Of a DNA stretch of 64,000 nt, positions 47,464 through 60,760 are shown one piece after another; within the stretch, counting starts at the first letter, position 1, and the number at the start of each line of letters is the position of its first letter. The stretch covers positions 1,054,001 to 1,118,000 of the forward strand of contig JAHLEZ010000012.1 of NCBI GenBank assembly GCA_020726505.1, written 5' to 3'. The position numbers and the translations under genes were made by a program. The stretch comes from Leptodontidium sp. MPI-SDFR-AT-0119 (taxonomy: Eukaryota > Ascomycota > Leotiomycetes > Helotiales > Leptodontidiaceae). The notes below the pieces were generated by a model. The model was not told where the DNA came from. It searched no databases and saw only the letters and a list, made by a program, of their open reading frames with translations.

Positions 47464-49495
47464 TTTCTTGCTTGTATTACGATGGCTGTGGAAATGAAGC
47501 ATTATCGAAACCGTGCCCCTTCCTTGCCCATGATTCAAGCACTGACAATCCCATCCTGTTCCTCACAATTGCCATATCTACGTACCTACCAAACAATGCA
47601 CGGCCGATTGCGCTCGGCGCGCTGACTGGTCCAGCGCTCCGATCACAAATGAAACGCATATTGGTAATGTAAGCAGAAGGCTGTACTTGCGTAATTTACG
47701 ATTTGTGTGTGTGCGTTGTGGTTGTGGCTGTGATAATGGTGGTGTTGTGCTGGGCTGGCCAGCCCGGAAGGCGTGGTGGTGGTTGCAACCTTTTCGTAGC
47801 GCCTCGCTTCGCGTTCAGGGGGGTAGGCGAGGGAGGTGGCAGGGGAACAGATAGGGTTGCAGGTTTGCATTTGATGTTGGAGGTTACTGTAAGGGAGAGT
47901 ACTTCTGATAGAAGTACCTTTTTTTGTACGTCCTGGAGTAGGCTGGTATTTTCAGATATATCCGAACCCTGACATCTCAGCTGCAAGCATGCATGCAGTA
48001 GTAGAGATTCGAAAGATGCAATCCTGCATCGATAGGTAAATTTACCTATGCAGGCGCTGCAAGACTCCTTCCTTACATATCTTTCCCTTCTCGTCCTTCT
48101 TTCTGTTGCTCGCAGTGCTCCACTCCCCCATGGCACGACGATCAATATTTCCATCTTCAATAGTTCCGGAGAATTGGCATGCTGCGGCATTGTGGACTTG
48201 GGTATGATGAAGTGGAGTTCTTAGCAATAATGGGATGTTCGCTGTGGCGAGTTGCTCAACAGTTTCGCTTTGGGTGGTGTGCTGAGAGCTTATGGTGGTG
48301 TTGTGGTGGTGGCTAGTGTCTTATCTCGCGCCGCAATTCCCCAGACCCCCAACCTGTCAGTAAGTGAAGGAAGGGTTCAGGGAGGGTTCAGGGAAGTGAT
48401 TCAGGGCGTCTAAACCCCTTCCTACAGCACTAAAAGGATAAGAGTGAAAATGTCTAAAATAGTGCCCGTTGCGGGAGGGAGGAGGAATAATCAGCGGAGA
48501 TCCTTCCTCACACCACTTCGAAATCCTTGCCCTGCCTGTCTTCGCGCCCCTCCATCCATCAACCAACTGCCTGCGAATCATCACGTCTGAGCTAAGAGAG
48601 GAAGGGCCTAGCCTAGCCTGGCCCAGCCTTTTCCTATCCCTTCCAGTCTCAGATCAGATCGGAGATGGGTGAAGAGAATTTTTCTTATGGCTTCGTTTCG
48701 TTTGATTTGGTTTGTCTGAGGGTGTGGCGTAGCGCAGGTAAGCCGCAAAGCTAGGGTTGAGGATATAATTGGTCAAAGGGCGAGAGATTCAGCGATGCGA
48801 TGTCGCTTTGCCTCCAGGCCGTCCCGAATCTCGGAATGGAGCGGTGAGTGAGATAAGAGACTTTTTTTCTTCTCACTCCCTCCGACCTACCTTCCCGTCT
48901 GAGGTTTTCGATACGGTATCGGGAGAGAAGAGAATGAAAGGTGGAAGGAGGCTTTGATAACGGGATTGCTGGATAGGGAAATTTATCCGCTGGGCTTGTA
49001 CAGCCTTTCCACACGAGAAGTAAGTAAGCGAGCGGGACGAAGACGAGGTTGGTTGGTTGGTTGTGGTTTGGGCGGGTTTAGAGCGGGTTTGAGATTGTCG
49101 TACAGCAGTTGCAGTTGCAGCTGCTGCGATTTGGATCCTACGTACTACCTGCAGTGTCTTCTAGAAATATATTTGTGCATGTCTGTACCTAAATTTCCGA
49201 TTCGCCTTTCGAGATTGACGGAGAGGATTTCCTTGCGGGCCTTCCAGGTTCCAATAGCCGGCCTGTGGGTTTAGAGAACGAGGACACTCGTTGGTTACTC
49301 TGATGAGGAGGAGGATTATGTGTTCTGCATATGCACCCCTCTTCTCTCCTCCTGGCTCCGAAGCATGGCAGAGCAAAGGTAGCATAGCTGCCCCTCATAG
49401 TGAAACGCGTTCAAGGCGGGGAAGCTCAAGATATTAATCATCTCATCTTCTCATGATGACATCTGGTATCCTATCCCCTCATCTGGGGAGTTGTT

Positions 49496-49511
49496 TATCT
49501 ATCGATAGATA
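49496..49511. repeat. 16-bp perfect palindrome
   Basis: TATCTATCGATAGATA is its own reverse complement and is followed by another AGAT unit, giving a GATA-rich cluster of GATA and TATC cores that could bind GATA-type factors. Confidence 0.9.
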
Positions 49512-52500
49512 GATCAGGAGTATCATGCATAAACACATAGAGACATACATGCATGCGTTTATCAATCTAGCCGACGCAACCAGTCCTCGTCAAAAGATGT
49601 GGTGATACAATAACATCACTGCAGACAGTGGTGGCTGAAGGCTGAAAAAGAATGCAAGCCAACCTAACGAGAGAGGAAAGGGAAAAGATAGCCTTCAGGA
49701 GGGGTGCAGAGGAGTGCGGAGGGATTGGGTTCAGCCTTCAACTCAGCCTTTGAGACAGTCAAGACAAGGCGGGGTAATTAATTTAGAATCTTACCTACAG
49801 CACAGTAAAATAAAAGCTACGCAGCCCTGGTCGATTCCGACGCAAGTCGGAAGGTATCGTGACATGCCTTCGACGAAAAAAGCACTTGATCGGCCAACGA
49901 CCACCGGAAAAAAGTTTATTTGTACCACATGGTATCGCGAGGCTTTGTTCTTCGACGACACTTTAAAGGAGAGGTTCGAGTGCGTTTTGCTGGTATCTTC
50001 GTCTTCGAGCATTGAATTTTAATATATATTTCTGTTTTTCTTTTGTCTTGGATGATGGTTCGGCTCGCCTCTGTCGGATGATCGTTATCTTTCCTTTGAG
50101 GCTTTGCCCAGCCTTGTGCCCAGAAAAAGGCTACGAGTGACACTCTCACCCCCCACTCTGAATTGAAGAGGTCTATATACCTACCATCTCCGCACGTCTT
50201 CAGCTTCCTTTCTATCACGCTCGAAGGGAGGACTATGTTCACAGTAACAGTTATTTATCCATAATAACATGATCCTCTCCTCATACACAGTCATCAGTCA
50301 TCCAAACCCCGCCCTTCCCGTTGCAAGCTGACATGCAGCACCGATCGCATGCGCTGCCCCATCCATCAGGCCCGGCACGGCCAGAATCAGCTGTTCCGCG
50401 GTCGTCGTACGATGCCGAAGATCGAAGATCCTCTTTTCCCTTCGCCTTCACTTCGGGAGACTCTCAAAGGCCGGCGGCCGTCATGCCAGTCCGCCAATCC
50501 CTTTTCACATGCTTCGCACGCATACACGTCTGTATGCAAGGAATCTGATCCGGTTGATCTTGATCTTACGATGGCGAACAATTACGAATTCGATTCTCGG
50601 CATGTCATACATTCGACTTTTTGTGGGGAAGGAAGGAAGGGATGGAGCTCTTTCATCGTCGATGCTCCTCCATTCATTTTTCACGGGTCTCTTCGAAAGG
50701 AGAGGGGTTTTCTTTTTTGAAAGCAAGCATGCAAGCAAGCTCTAGGATTCCGGCATTCGGCGTATGCAGGGTCCTCTTCGCCTTATCTAATTGGAGCTTC
50801 AGCTTTGGGAAGGTGTTGGGTAGATGGTTGGTTGGTAGGCTGAGATAAAATGTCCGCGAATCCGTGGGTGGTGTGATGTTGACATTTTTCCTCGCCTCAT
50901 AATCTCTTCTTTCTATCCACACCCGCATGCATAGCTTACTTTGTTGCCGCATCCGTCGCTGCTTCGGTGAGTGTCGTAAATTTTTACACTGCTGCACGAA
51001 CGCACGAACGAACGCATGGAGAAAGATAAAGCACTGTAGGATGGGAAGGGAAGGTGGAGTCGAGATAGATACCAGGGAGGGAAGCTTGTTATTATCCCTC
51101 CCACCATACCCTATGCAGCTGGATCTGGAACCGGTCGGGATGGATGGCTAGATTGGGCATCACAGTCAGTGAGTTCATTGTGTCTAACGGCAGCGGGCCG
51201 CAGTTGCTTCGAGCTAGAAGTAGAAGATATAAGGCAGCTAGTCCTTTTGGGAAATCGCTGAATGGAGAGATTGATTTCGCCCCTCGTCTCCAGTACACTT
51301 GAACGAGAGTGAGGGAGTAATGAGAACAAGGGGCTATGATCGATGTATGCACGAAATGTAAATTGGAAGTGAGTGGAGATAACCAACTAGCCGCCATGCA
51401 CCTCAGACCTAACAAATGGACGGAACATGATGAGAGTTCAAAAGACCTTCGAAAGCTTAGGCACTTGCAACAGTGGAAATGCCCGACTCGATTTTTGTAT
51501 CATGACCCAGTCTGAGACCTCCCGAGACGAACGGAACTGGAAATGAAAGTCTGAGCACCTCTTATACAACAGAAAGTAAAAGAGGCTTTTCATACTTCAG
51601 AGTCAAGATTCGAGTCCTTGAGGTACTAAAGATGATCGGAGATGCATGCCATAGTGCAGGAGAGAAGTGTCAAATTTGAGCCGCGCGGGTCGACTCGGCT
51701 GGGTTGTGGGTTTGACTTCTGGTCCTGCCTCCCTGCCTTCTCTAGATAACCTACCTAGGGGATGGAAACATAGCAGGTACGAATACGTACGCGCCGAGTT
51801 TGTTTAGAGATGGTGTGTTAAGAAGAGAGTGCTTTGCTTTTCTTTGATGTAAAGTAGCTGTAGGGCTAAGATGTATGCGCCTTTGATTTGATTTTGACCG
51901 AACTTACAGAGGAAGAGAGTCGAGCTGGAGCTTCAAGAAAACTTCTCTGAACAGGAAAGAATGATTGAAAGTTTACAGTCAAAGCAAACAAAACACCGGC
52001 TTCTGGACCGACCTGGTCGCGTCGCGGCGTTCGTAATATTGCGAGCCCCTTTTCAATTGCCGGCTTTCGGAAGGCTATCATCACCGTACCTCCGTACAAT
52101 GATACAATGATAATGAAGTAACACAGTCAAGCTAATAAGAGAGCAGAAGGAAAGCGGTTACAGTAATTACTTACGGCGCTGTACGGTAATCTTGCATATC
52201 ATGCTGCGAGTAATGAGATGACATGCTCACCTACCTACATGACCAAACACTCGAGAACTCACCTCACCTCGCCTCACCCCATGCGTACTCCGTCCTACTG
52301 TTAACAAGTAAAAAAGAACACTGCCAGTTCAGACTTCGTTTAACGCAAGTGAGGAAATATGTCAATAAATTTACCACAGTACTGCGAGCTTGCCGTCGGT
52401 CCGCCCTCCGCTCCCCACTCTCAGTTTCGCTCCCGCCACAACCCAACATCCAACCTCTAACCGCCTGTCTGCATATACATCTGCACCTAAAATAAGTCAA

Positions 52501-55500
52501 CCAACCAGCCAACTAGCCTTCATCTTCGTCTTCATCTCCCAACGAGTGAATGGTGGGGGTTGGTCGAACCGAACTCCTTCTCGCCTCGCCTCGCCTCCCA
52601 TGCGTCCCATCCCATCTTTCTCTTAGGTATATTATTCACGGTCATGATCCCGAGTTTCCAGGGTTGGGATGTTGATATCCACCACCTGTACATTAGCAAG
52701 TTCAAGTACCAGTAGAGGTTGTCGTTGAGATGGTGTGTAAGAAAGGGAAAATTAGGCCAGAAGGGGATGAATTAAGTTGAGGTTGAGGTGACGATCTTAG
52801 GGTTGGACCCTGACCCTGATCGACGGGGTTAGTGGTTTTTGACAAGGACTTTGTGCATTAGGTGGGTGCTATCAAGTTTATCGACTGGTCTTTTGAAATG
52901 ATTTGATTTGATTTTGATTTGATATTCACTCGACTGTTTTGAGAAAGAGACGAGATGATTTGTCGTACGTAATTAAAGTAAGTGGTTACACAGGATGGGT
53001 GGGGTGGGACATCGTGGTGGGAATTCCCAGAATTGCATGTTTGGTCGGCTAAGTAAAGTACGTACCTAAGTACCGAAGTACCTTAGTCTCTTGGGAGGTT
53101 GCCATGCCGTCATCATACCTTGTACTTTCATCGTCGCACGGCGTTGAGCGGTGGGGTATGCAGCAGTGGTGTAAGGTGCGTGCATGTCATGACACCGTAT
53201 CTATCCACGAAACGGTTTGAATCTGGAGCTGCTGCATCTTAACTCCAGTGCTCTCCAGTTGTGGAGAGTGAGTAGTTGCAGTTGCAGTTTGGAGATGGAG
53301 ATGGAGATGTTGGAGGTGGAGCTGGCTGGAGGAGGAAATGTTTGATCGGCGTTGAAGCTAGTGTCTCGCCAAAGGGACCGGGTTAGGATGGGATAGGGAT
53401 AGGATGGGATGACTGCAGGTGGTGGGTTGAGTTAGAGTTTTCAACAAACTCCATAAACTCTTTTTTTTTTTTGCTTTCCTTCCTTTCCAGTCCAGTCTAG
53501 TTAATGCCGGAGCCCGGGTCTGGGTATCTTGATCCACCCAGTCAGTCCCAGTTAGCGGAAGCTCCGAAAAGTTAGATTTATAACGGTCTTGTATTGGTTG
53601 GATCGTGGGCGGGGCATGCTGGGCTGGGGCCCATCTGTGGCGGATAACCGCGCGGCGGAGTGCGAGTGCGAGTGCGATTGATTGTGCGATAGGATAGTGA
53701 TAGTGATAGTGACTGCGACTTTGGGAAATGCCTGCTTGCCTGCCTGCTTGAAGGAAGGGAAGTTGAATCATGATTGTCGATCTCGAGTCTATCAAATCCA
53801 ACGAAATCTCAACGGAGAGAAAATCATACAACTGTGGCGTCGGACGTGTGTTCTCGAAAGAGGAGAGGAAACGTCCGTTCGCTTGCTTTCCCAGGGCCAG
53901 GGGCGTGGCGCTTGGGGGCTTGAGACATGGTCAGACAGATGTCTCAGCTCAAGCTCTCAACCGTCTGGCCCAGGCCAAGCACTGGCCCTGGCCTTGGCCT
54001 GTCTGTCTGGCTGGCTGTCCTGCAAGTGTGGCGCAACGCAAACCAAATTCCCCTCTCACGTCTCAGGGAGTTGATTGGATAGAGCTCGAGAACTGTCGCG
54101 TCGAGATTCCTAGGATGGTGATTACTTCAGCATATCCGTTTCGTTTGATCCTGGTGAGAACCTGGAAAGTGCATGTTTTGTGTAGCGAGGGACTGGGATG
54201 GAGCTGGGATAGGGTTGTTATTTTAAGGAGGAGAAACAGAACAGCAAGGGCCAGAGAGAGAGAGGGAGCGAGCACGGATAGCTTGGAGAGCTGTGGGAGT
54301 GGAGTGGAGTGCAGTGGAGCACGGAGGTTTGCTGACAGGGTTGGACAAGGATTAGTAAAAGAGTTTCTCGTAATTTTTTATTTATTTTATTTTATTTTAT
54401 TTCGTTTCGTGGCGGGCGGCGGGTTGCGATGGTTTTGGTTGGATATGATGGGAAGGGATGGGATGGCATTTTATGCAAGCGAAAGTGAGATAAGAGATGC
54501 GGTTGGGTGAGCGTTGAAATGGAGGCGTTCGCCGTTGGAGAGAAAAAAAGGAAGGGATCGAATCGAAGGAAAGTCTCATGTGTATCGAAGGCTTCATCTT
54601 CACCGCTATCTTGCTTTGCTTTGGTGACGACCTCGCATCTCGCATCTCGCATGAAAAGAGGAGAGATGTGATTGATGTGTGGAGTGAGATTGTTTTTGAG
54701 TTTGATGCAGGCGTTGCTGATCTTACGACTGCCGTCCGTGGAGATGCAGAACTTCGGAGTTGTGGAGGGAGGATTGTTGTTGTGAAGATAAGAGAGATAG
54801 AGCGGCCGGCATTCAATTTGATTGTCAGTCAGTCAGTGAGTGCTGTAAGATTTATCGATTTGTTCTTGCCGTGCCGTGTCCAGCTCCTTCAGATTTTCTC
54901 TGGCTCTCTGACTCTCTCTCCACCAGCCAGCTACGCTGAGCGCCAAATTCCATCCTCCTTATGAACGAGCAACTATGTGATGAGATGAGATCGAGGCTGA
55001 AGCTCTAGTTCTGCGATCTGTTTACGATTTGTGAGGTGTCGCATTTCGCATGCCCGCCCGCATCATCCAGGATATCACGCGGGCCAGCAACTGAGGTAGC
55101 TAAGCTGGAGCTCCAAGTCACGCCCTGCCTTGGAACCGGAGATTGGGGGATTGGTTAGCGAAACGTTTTGGGTGGGGGTTCAGATTCTAAAAAAGCCATG
55201 AGGTCATCGAAGCTTAGACTCCTCAGTGGTCAAGGTGAGGAAAAAGTAAATAATTTAAGAAAACGGCTGGGCTGTGTAACTTTTTCTTTTTTTCATCTCG
55301 CGATACGATACGATTGATTGCGTGGAGGCTGAAATAGGAGAGATTCGATGAGAGTGAGATGAAGATCCGGATCCGGTTTTCTTGCCTGCCTGCTTGCTTC
55401 CTTGCTTGATCGACGGAAGACCGTCCGGAGGTCAGGTTCAGGTACGAACGCGGTCGATCAGTTAGTTTAATTTTGCCTGGATGCGAAAGTACCATCGCGA

Positions 55501-57068
55501 ATTGCTGTGCATCAGAATCAGAATCACGATGTCTTGGTTTTTGAGAGTGGGGTGGGTTAATTAATTAGCCTCCAGGATGAGCTGTTCCATTTCTCGGCAC
55601 TCCTGCCCACTTCCTCCTCCCCCATGTCTGCCCACTCTTCATGTCCCCAAGCTTCTTGGGGGTTTTGGTTTTGGTTTCTGTTTGGAAGCTGGCTAGACTG
55701 GACCGGACCCGGGGGGTTTGTTTTGGGTGTTTGATGTTGATTGTGGATGACTTGGAATGGAGTGTTTTTCGGAGTTCTCGGTAGAGGGATGGCAAGGGTG
55801 TACCTGCTTATCGACTTAATCACGACGACAACGATGACAACGACGATGACGATGGAATTCCCATCTAATAATAACCCGTCATATGGGTAGTGGTTATGAG
55901 GTTATTTCATGGTATGGTATGGGAAATTTCGAAAATTCCAAGGAGAAATGTACCTGGATATATCGGAATGTTGGCAATTGGTAAGGACAAAGGATCTCGG
56001 GACGGGATATCAAATTCGTTCCGTTCCGTTTGATTCGGGGGCGACGGCGACGGCGAGCTGTTGCTAAATTATTAGATTCCGTAATAGTCGACGGTAATTG
56101 TACGTTTGCAATCGTTCTATGAGTAGGTGAAGTACCCTTTTATAGCCGTTTTTCATCCCTCTCATCTTATCGTACCTTCAATAGCCGGATTGAAGATGGA
56201 TTTCATTCGATGGAGTTCCCCACACACCTCCACATCTCTCAGTATTATACCGTAAGTGGAAGGAGGGGAGGGGTTATATCAGTCTATCTACAGTGATCTC
56301 GATGCTTGCCTGTACTGTAGGTACTGTATGTATCCAAGGATGACTGATAGGTACCGATATTCGGGTCTCCCAATTGGATATACAGTGGTATTATCTGCAG
56401 ATAGATAGGAGAAATGTATCTGATAAGCTGGTCTGTCTGTCTGCCTACCTGTCTGCCAGACATGCCACCTTTTAGTTTTCCTCCCCTCATTCTCTCAACC
56501 AATAGAGGACCTGGCGGAGGATGAGATGAGCATGAGCTGGGATTTGAGGTCTGTTTGGTCAGCTTGCAGGTGGGAGGTCCGAATATACCGAACCATCTAC
56601 GGCACTGTATCTGGAGATGTCATGTCATGCCATGCCATGCTTCGTGGAAACCTCCGTGGGGCGAAGGGGGATGGTTGGATGGGGGAAGGAAGGGGAAGAT
56701 GGGGGTACAGTAGGTATCTACAACACAGCATACAGCAAATGCTTGTAATTTGGCCTGTATTGTAACTGTACTGTCTGGTCTACACTGGTTTTGTAAGCTT
56801 TTCATCGTGATACAATGGTGTTGGGCAAGCTTATCCCCCGGCGGATTATGTCCGATGCTGTATTACTCTCGTGCTGTTATACAGACAGACGAGAACAGTC
56901 ACGGTCACAGCTGCATACCGTTGATAGGTATGTAGATGGATAGATTAACAGATTTTGGAATGGTGTGTTTTGGGTCTCCACAGACCCAGAGATGGGATAG
57001 ATCGGTGGAGGGGGTGTTAGGAAATGGGTAGGTAGGTCCCTTGAGATTGGAGAGTTGGTACTCTACAC

Positions 57069-57108
57069 AACTAGTACCGGCACTCCATATAACTAGCACC
57101 GGTACTCC
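57069..57108. repeat. 18-bp imperfect direct repeat
   Basis: Two 18-bp copies (57069-57086 and 57091-57108), separated by ATAT, differ only by two reciprocal T/C changes. Each contains an ACTAGYACCGGYACTCC core. Confidence 0.9.
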
Positions 57109-57123
57109 TTACTACTGTATGAC

Positions 57124-57147
57124 CAGTGGAACAGTGGAACAGTGGAA
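57124..57147. repeat. CAGTGGAA octanucleotide repeat, three copies
   Basis: Three exact tandem copies directly downstream of the 18-bp direct repeat. Confidence 0.9.
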
Positions 57148-59166
57148 CGAATACAGATGCCGTTTTTGCGATACGGAGGGAGACACAGAGAAAGAAAGAA
57201 AGCAAGGTGGTGACAAAACGATGATTGTAACTCTAACTCTGCGTAGCAATAGGCGGAACGAGGAGAAAAGTATGGGCTAGGTAGGTAGGGAAGCTCCAGT
57301 GACTTGTTGATGATGGTCAATAAAAGCCGGACGGCGGCTATTGAAGTGGAGTTGGAGAGTGAGGTATGGAATAGGTCCTGGAATATGGCTTGTGATTTCT
57401 GATTGGAGTGACTGCCCAACTGTACCCCTCGTTCATAGCCTCTCGTTTTATCTGGGGGTGGCTTTTTCCTTGAGATGCCGGTAGCCAGACAGAGGGACAG
57501 ATAGGAAGACTTCTTGGAGAAGTACCATTTTGTTACCTGGTGAGGGTGAGGATATGTATGTAGGTTCGAGGTGCAGCGTGCATGACTGATGTGATTTGAC
57601 TGACTGAATGGATGGATACTATTGATTCATTCAACAGTGCCTTCGGTTATCATTATCCATGACTTGACATGGCTTGCCTTCCCTTGTCCTGCCTTGCATC
57701 TATCTTGCATTGCATTTTGTTGTGGAAGTGGATATTAAAACCATTCTATTATGGATGTCGTTCTTATCCGGCGGCAACCAGTTCAGTGAGCTCACTCGCT
57801 CAACCAGAATATGTGAAGCTGCTGCTCACTCTGTAGAGCTTAGCTTGGCTAGCTGCAGTCACTCTGCTTCAAGCCTCTTGGTGTGAGGTGAGTTGAGTGA
57901 GTGAGGATGAAGGTGTGTGGATGGATGCCGACTTTTCCATGATAACCACTTCAACCCCCCATGTCCATCTATGCCCTGCCTTGCCCATGCCCATGCCATG
58001 ACTGGCCCGTTCGCTCAAGCCCAAGCCAAGCCTTCATCTTTCTCCACTCCACCCCACTCCACCCACCCACCCCGGCACAGACAGAACGATGCAAGCATGG
58101 GTCGCAATCCCTGATCCCTGATCCTGCACTTGCTGGCTGCATGGCCGATGGACGTTAGCGCGCTGTGGCTTGCCTTGGCATCAGAACCGGCGACGCCAAC
58201 TTTTCCAAGTTCTTGCTCTCCACTCTCTGGGGCGTAGCGAATCACCGCTTGCAGAATCAGTCCTCACCAAATCCAAGGGAACCAACCCAGACCAACCACA
58301 CCAGAGCATGGAATTGCTGGGATTAAGAGAGCATGAGCCTCTCGAGTCTAGCCACAGTCTGGTCTGGTCTAGTCTGGTCCCACACATCTGTCGATTGAAC
58401 TTCCCCAGCCGATTCGAGAAATGGATGAGGGAGGGAGAGATGCGATAGCGGGCAGTCGAGGGCAAGAAAGTGTGAATGAAGAATGAATGGATTGAAGAGA
58501 GCTGGTCGCGGTCATTCGAGATGCCCTAAAGCAGCTTCATCCATTCGTTCTATTTCATGTCAAGCTACGTGACCGGCGTCAATTAACGTGCCAGTTATTT
58601 AGGAATCTGTGTCTGAATGTGTTCGTTCGCTCGTTCCTCTTCGATGTCGATTCGGACTCGGCATCCTCCTGCTGCTCTGCTGGCGGCACGGTGCCGTGTC
58701 TTGACTGTCTTTCTCACCCGTGGCAGCCGGATACAGCAGTTCAGTCCAGACCAAGGCAAGACAGGGCAGGGCTGGGCAATTAAGAGAAGGCTGCAAAGTG
58801 TGATACAGCTAAACAATGAATTAATACACAGACAAACCTAGAGGAATGGGGAAATGACACCGGGGCGTGGGAATTGGAATTGGTGCAGCTGGGGCGAGGC
58901 GACGGTTACAGTCGATCCCCAGACTTGTAATGAAAATAGTCAAGTTGAAGAAGGATTTGAAATTTTAGTTTTAAATTGAAATTTTGGCTTTGTCTTTGGC
59001 GTTGGCTTTGGAGTTTGTTGACGGTGGCGGCGGGGGAAGAGAAGAACGGAGACTCTACTTACTGTAGAGGGATGGAGGATGCGGATGGATGAGAGCGGCC
59101 CCTGCGGTCTGGGTCTGGGTCTGAGTCTAGTCCTCTTGCAGTAGATTTACCTTGCTTGCAGGCAGG

Positions 59167-59207
59167 CCATTGCCATTGCCATTGCCCAGTCCAACTCCAA
59201 CTCCAAC
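59167..59207. repeat. adjacent hexanucleotide repeats (CCATTG x3, TCCAAC x3)
   Basis: CCATTG occurs three times at 59167-59184 and TCCAAC three times at 59190-59207. If transcribed and translated these hexamers would encode dipeptide runs, but no gene is supported here. Confidence 0.9.
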
Positions 59208-59310
59208 TCCAAGTCCATTGTTGAGTCCGGACCAAGAGACGCTGGCTGACCCACCAAGTTTGGCAGATCAAGGCGTCCGGCCTCGTACCACGCCAGACCA
59301 AACGGTGTCA

Positions 59311-59340
59311 TGCCATGCCATGCCATGCCATGCCATGCCA
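59311..59340. repeat. TGCCA pentanucleotide repeat, six copies
   Basis: Six exact tandem TGCCA units, flanked by degenerate ones (TGTCA before, TGCAA after). The same CATGCCATG word recurs in shorter form near 56622-56640 and 57985-58000. Confidence 0.95.
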
Positions 59341-60760
59341 TGCAATCCTTGCCCATGCCTGCTTCTGCTATGCCCGCTTCTGCTCATGCCCATGCAAATG
59401 TTATGTCTGCCCCCGGCCCATGCCATGGATGGATGGCTTTTGGATGCAGTTTTTGCCTGCCTTTGCCTGCCCTTTGCCTGCCTGCCTCTCTTTTGCGCCG
59501 CTATCATCTCACCCCAACTGTCTCGCGCTTCACCAAATCCCGAAGCGTCTCGATTCAATCAATTGCACGCAACACACTGAATGCATTGCACCACTCATTG
59601 CGCTAATTCAGCACTAAATTATCTAAATTAAATTTACCTTCTCTGCTCCCTGCAACCGCACCATCTTCCCACCTGTCTCCACTCGTTTTGGCTCTAACCC
59701 CATCCTGCCCGTCTTATCCTCCCTCCCCTACCGACCTTACTAACCCTACCTCAACCCACCTCGACGACCACTGCCACTACCAGCCCGTACCCAGGCCATA
59801 CCATACCATCCATACCTGCCTTATTGTCCTGCTTCCCACCCATCCTGCTCCCTCCTCCTCCTCCTCTTTCACCACCACTCATCTAGGCCTGAGCCAGCCT
59901 TTCATCATCATCGTCGCCATTAATTCCATTGCATTGTTGTGTTGTTGGATTCGGATTCTTCATTCGAAGTTGCAATTGACGGGCTCGATAGTAGAGAACC
60001 AGCCATTGGTTCCTCACTCGCTCGCATAATCTAGCAAGACGTCATTTTTATTTGCGTGCTCCGACAGTGCAGGCAATAAAGACTCTTCTCGCCCTCCCGC
60101 AACGCACGCAACCCAGGCAGGCCACTCACCCATCAACAACGCCCGGATACAGAAGGAACAGGTAGAGAAGCCAACATAAATTTGGCTTTGTCCTGGCACC
60201 ATCTTTTCCCCCTCTCCCATCCATCCGAGCCTTCCTGTCGAACTTCGAATCTCGAATATCCTCCTCGACTCGATTCGACTCGACCAACCCGATCGCTCCT
60301 CCTCCGACGCCGAAGAGTATAATACACGATAGCTGGAATACGCCGTGTTTTGAACTTTCCTCGAGCCTCATCTTCTCCTCTTCCTCACTGAAGACTCATT
60401 CCATCCACCTCTCGTAAGTCTGACAAACCGCATGCGCTCCAATGTAGCCTCCCCCTTCGACCTGCGAGCGCCACCTACACAATTACCTACGCATTTCTTC
60501 TCACTTTCTTTTTCTCCTCCCCCTCCCTCTTGCTGAGCATCGAACAACATACAGACCCCAGGGCGAGGCTGACCTGATCCTTCCTTTGAAGACTAGCGCA
60601 GCATCTTTACGTTTCTACCTTTCCACCAGAAAGTCGAGGTATTCAATGCTCAGCTGGAATTGAGACTGCTTCTTCGACAAATCCGACTTGTCGAGCTGCT
60701 AGTTATACTTACTCTTCTACCACACACATCCCTCCCGATATCTAGGCTTCGACCGTACGG

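Larger units (their letters stand above)
43970..60760. other. gene desert of about 16.8 kb, rich in short tandem repeats
   Basis: No ORF here carries a recognisable domain, and none can be extended by introns into a protein-like chain. The longest, 53770-54510 (+, 246 codons), is Arg/Trp/Gly-rich and of mixed low complexity. I found no tRNA B-box pairs, no transposase or reverse-transcriptase motif and no strongly AT-skewed block of the kind left by repeat-induced mutation. Instead there are many microsatellites, homopolymers, GTAC- or CTAC-rich stretches and CT-rich blocks, the last growing denser from 59.6 kb towards the CBM21 gene. It may be a long regulatory region or contain non-coding transcripts; neither is shown by the sequence. 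Confidence 0.6.

Noticed and set aside
53770..54510. 246-codon ORF in the gene desert
   Set aside because: Mixed low-complexity text with no domain, no similarity I recognise, and no promoter or splice context; expected by chance in GC-rich repeat DNA.
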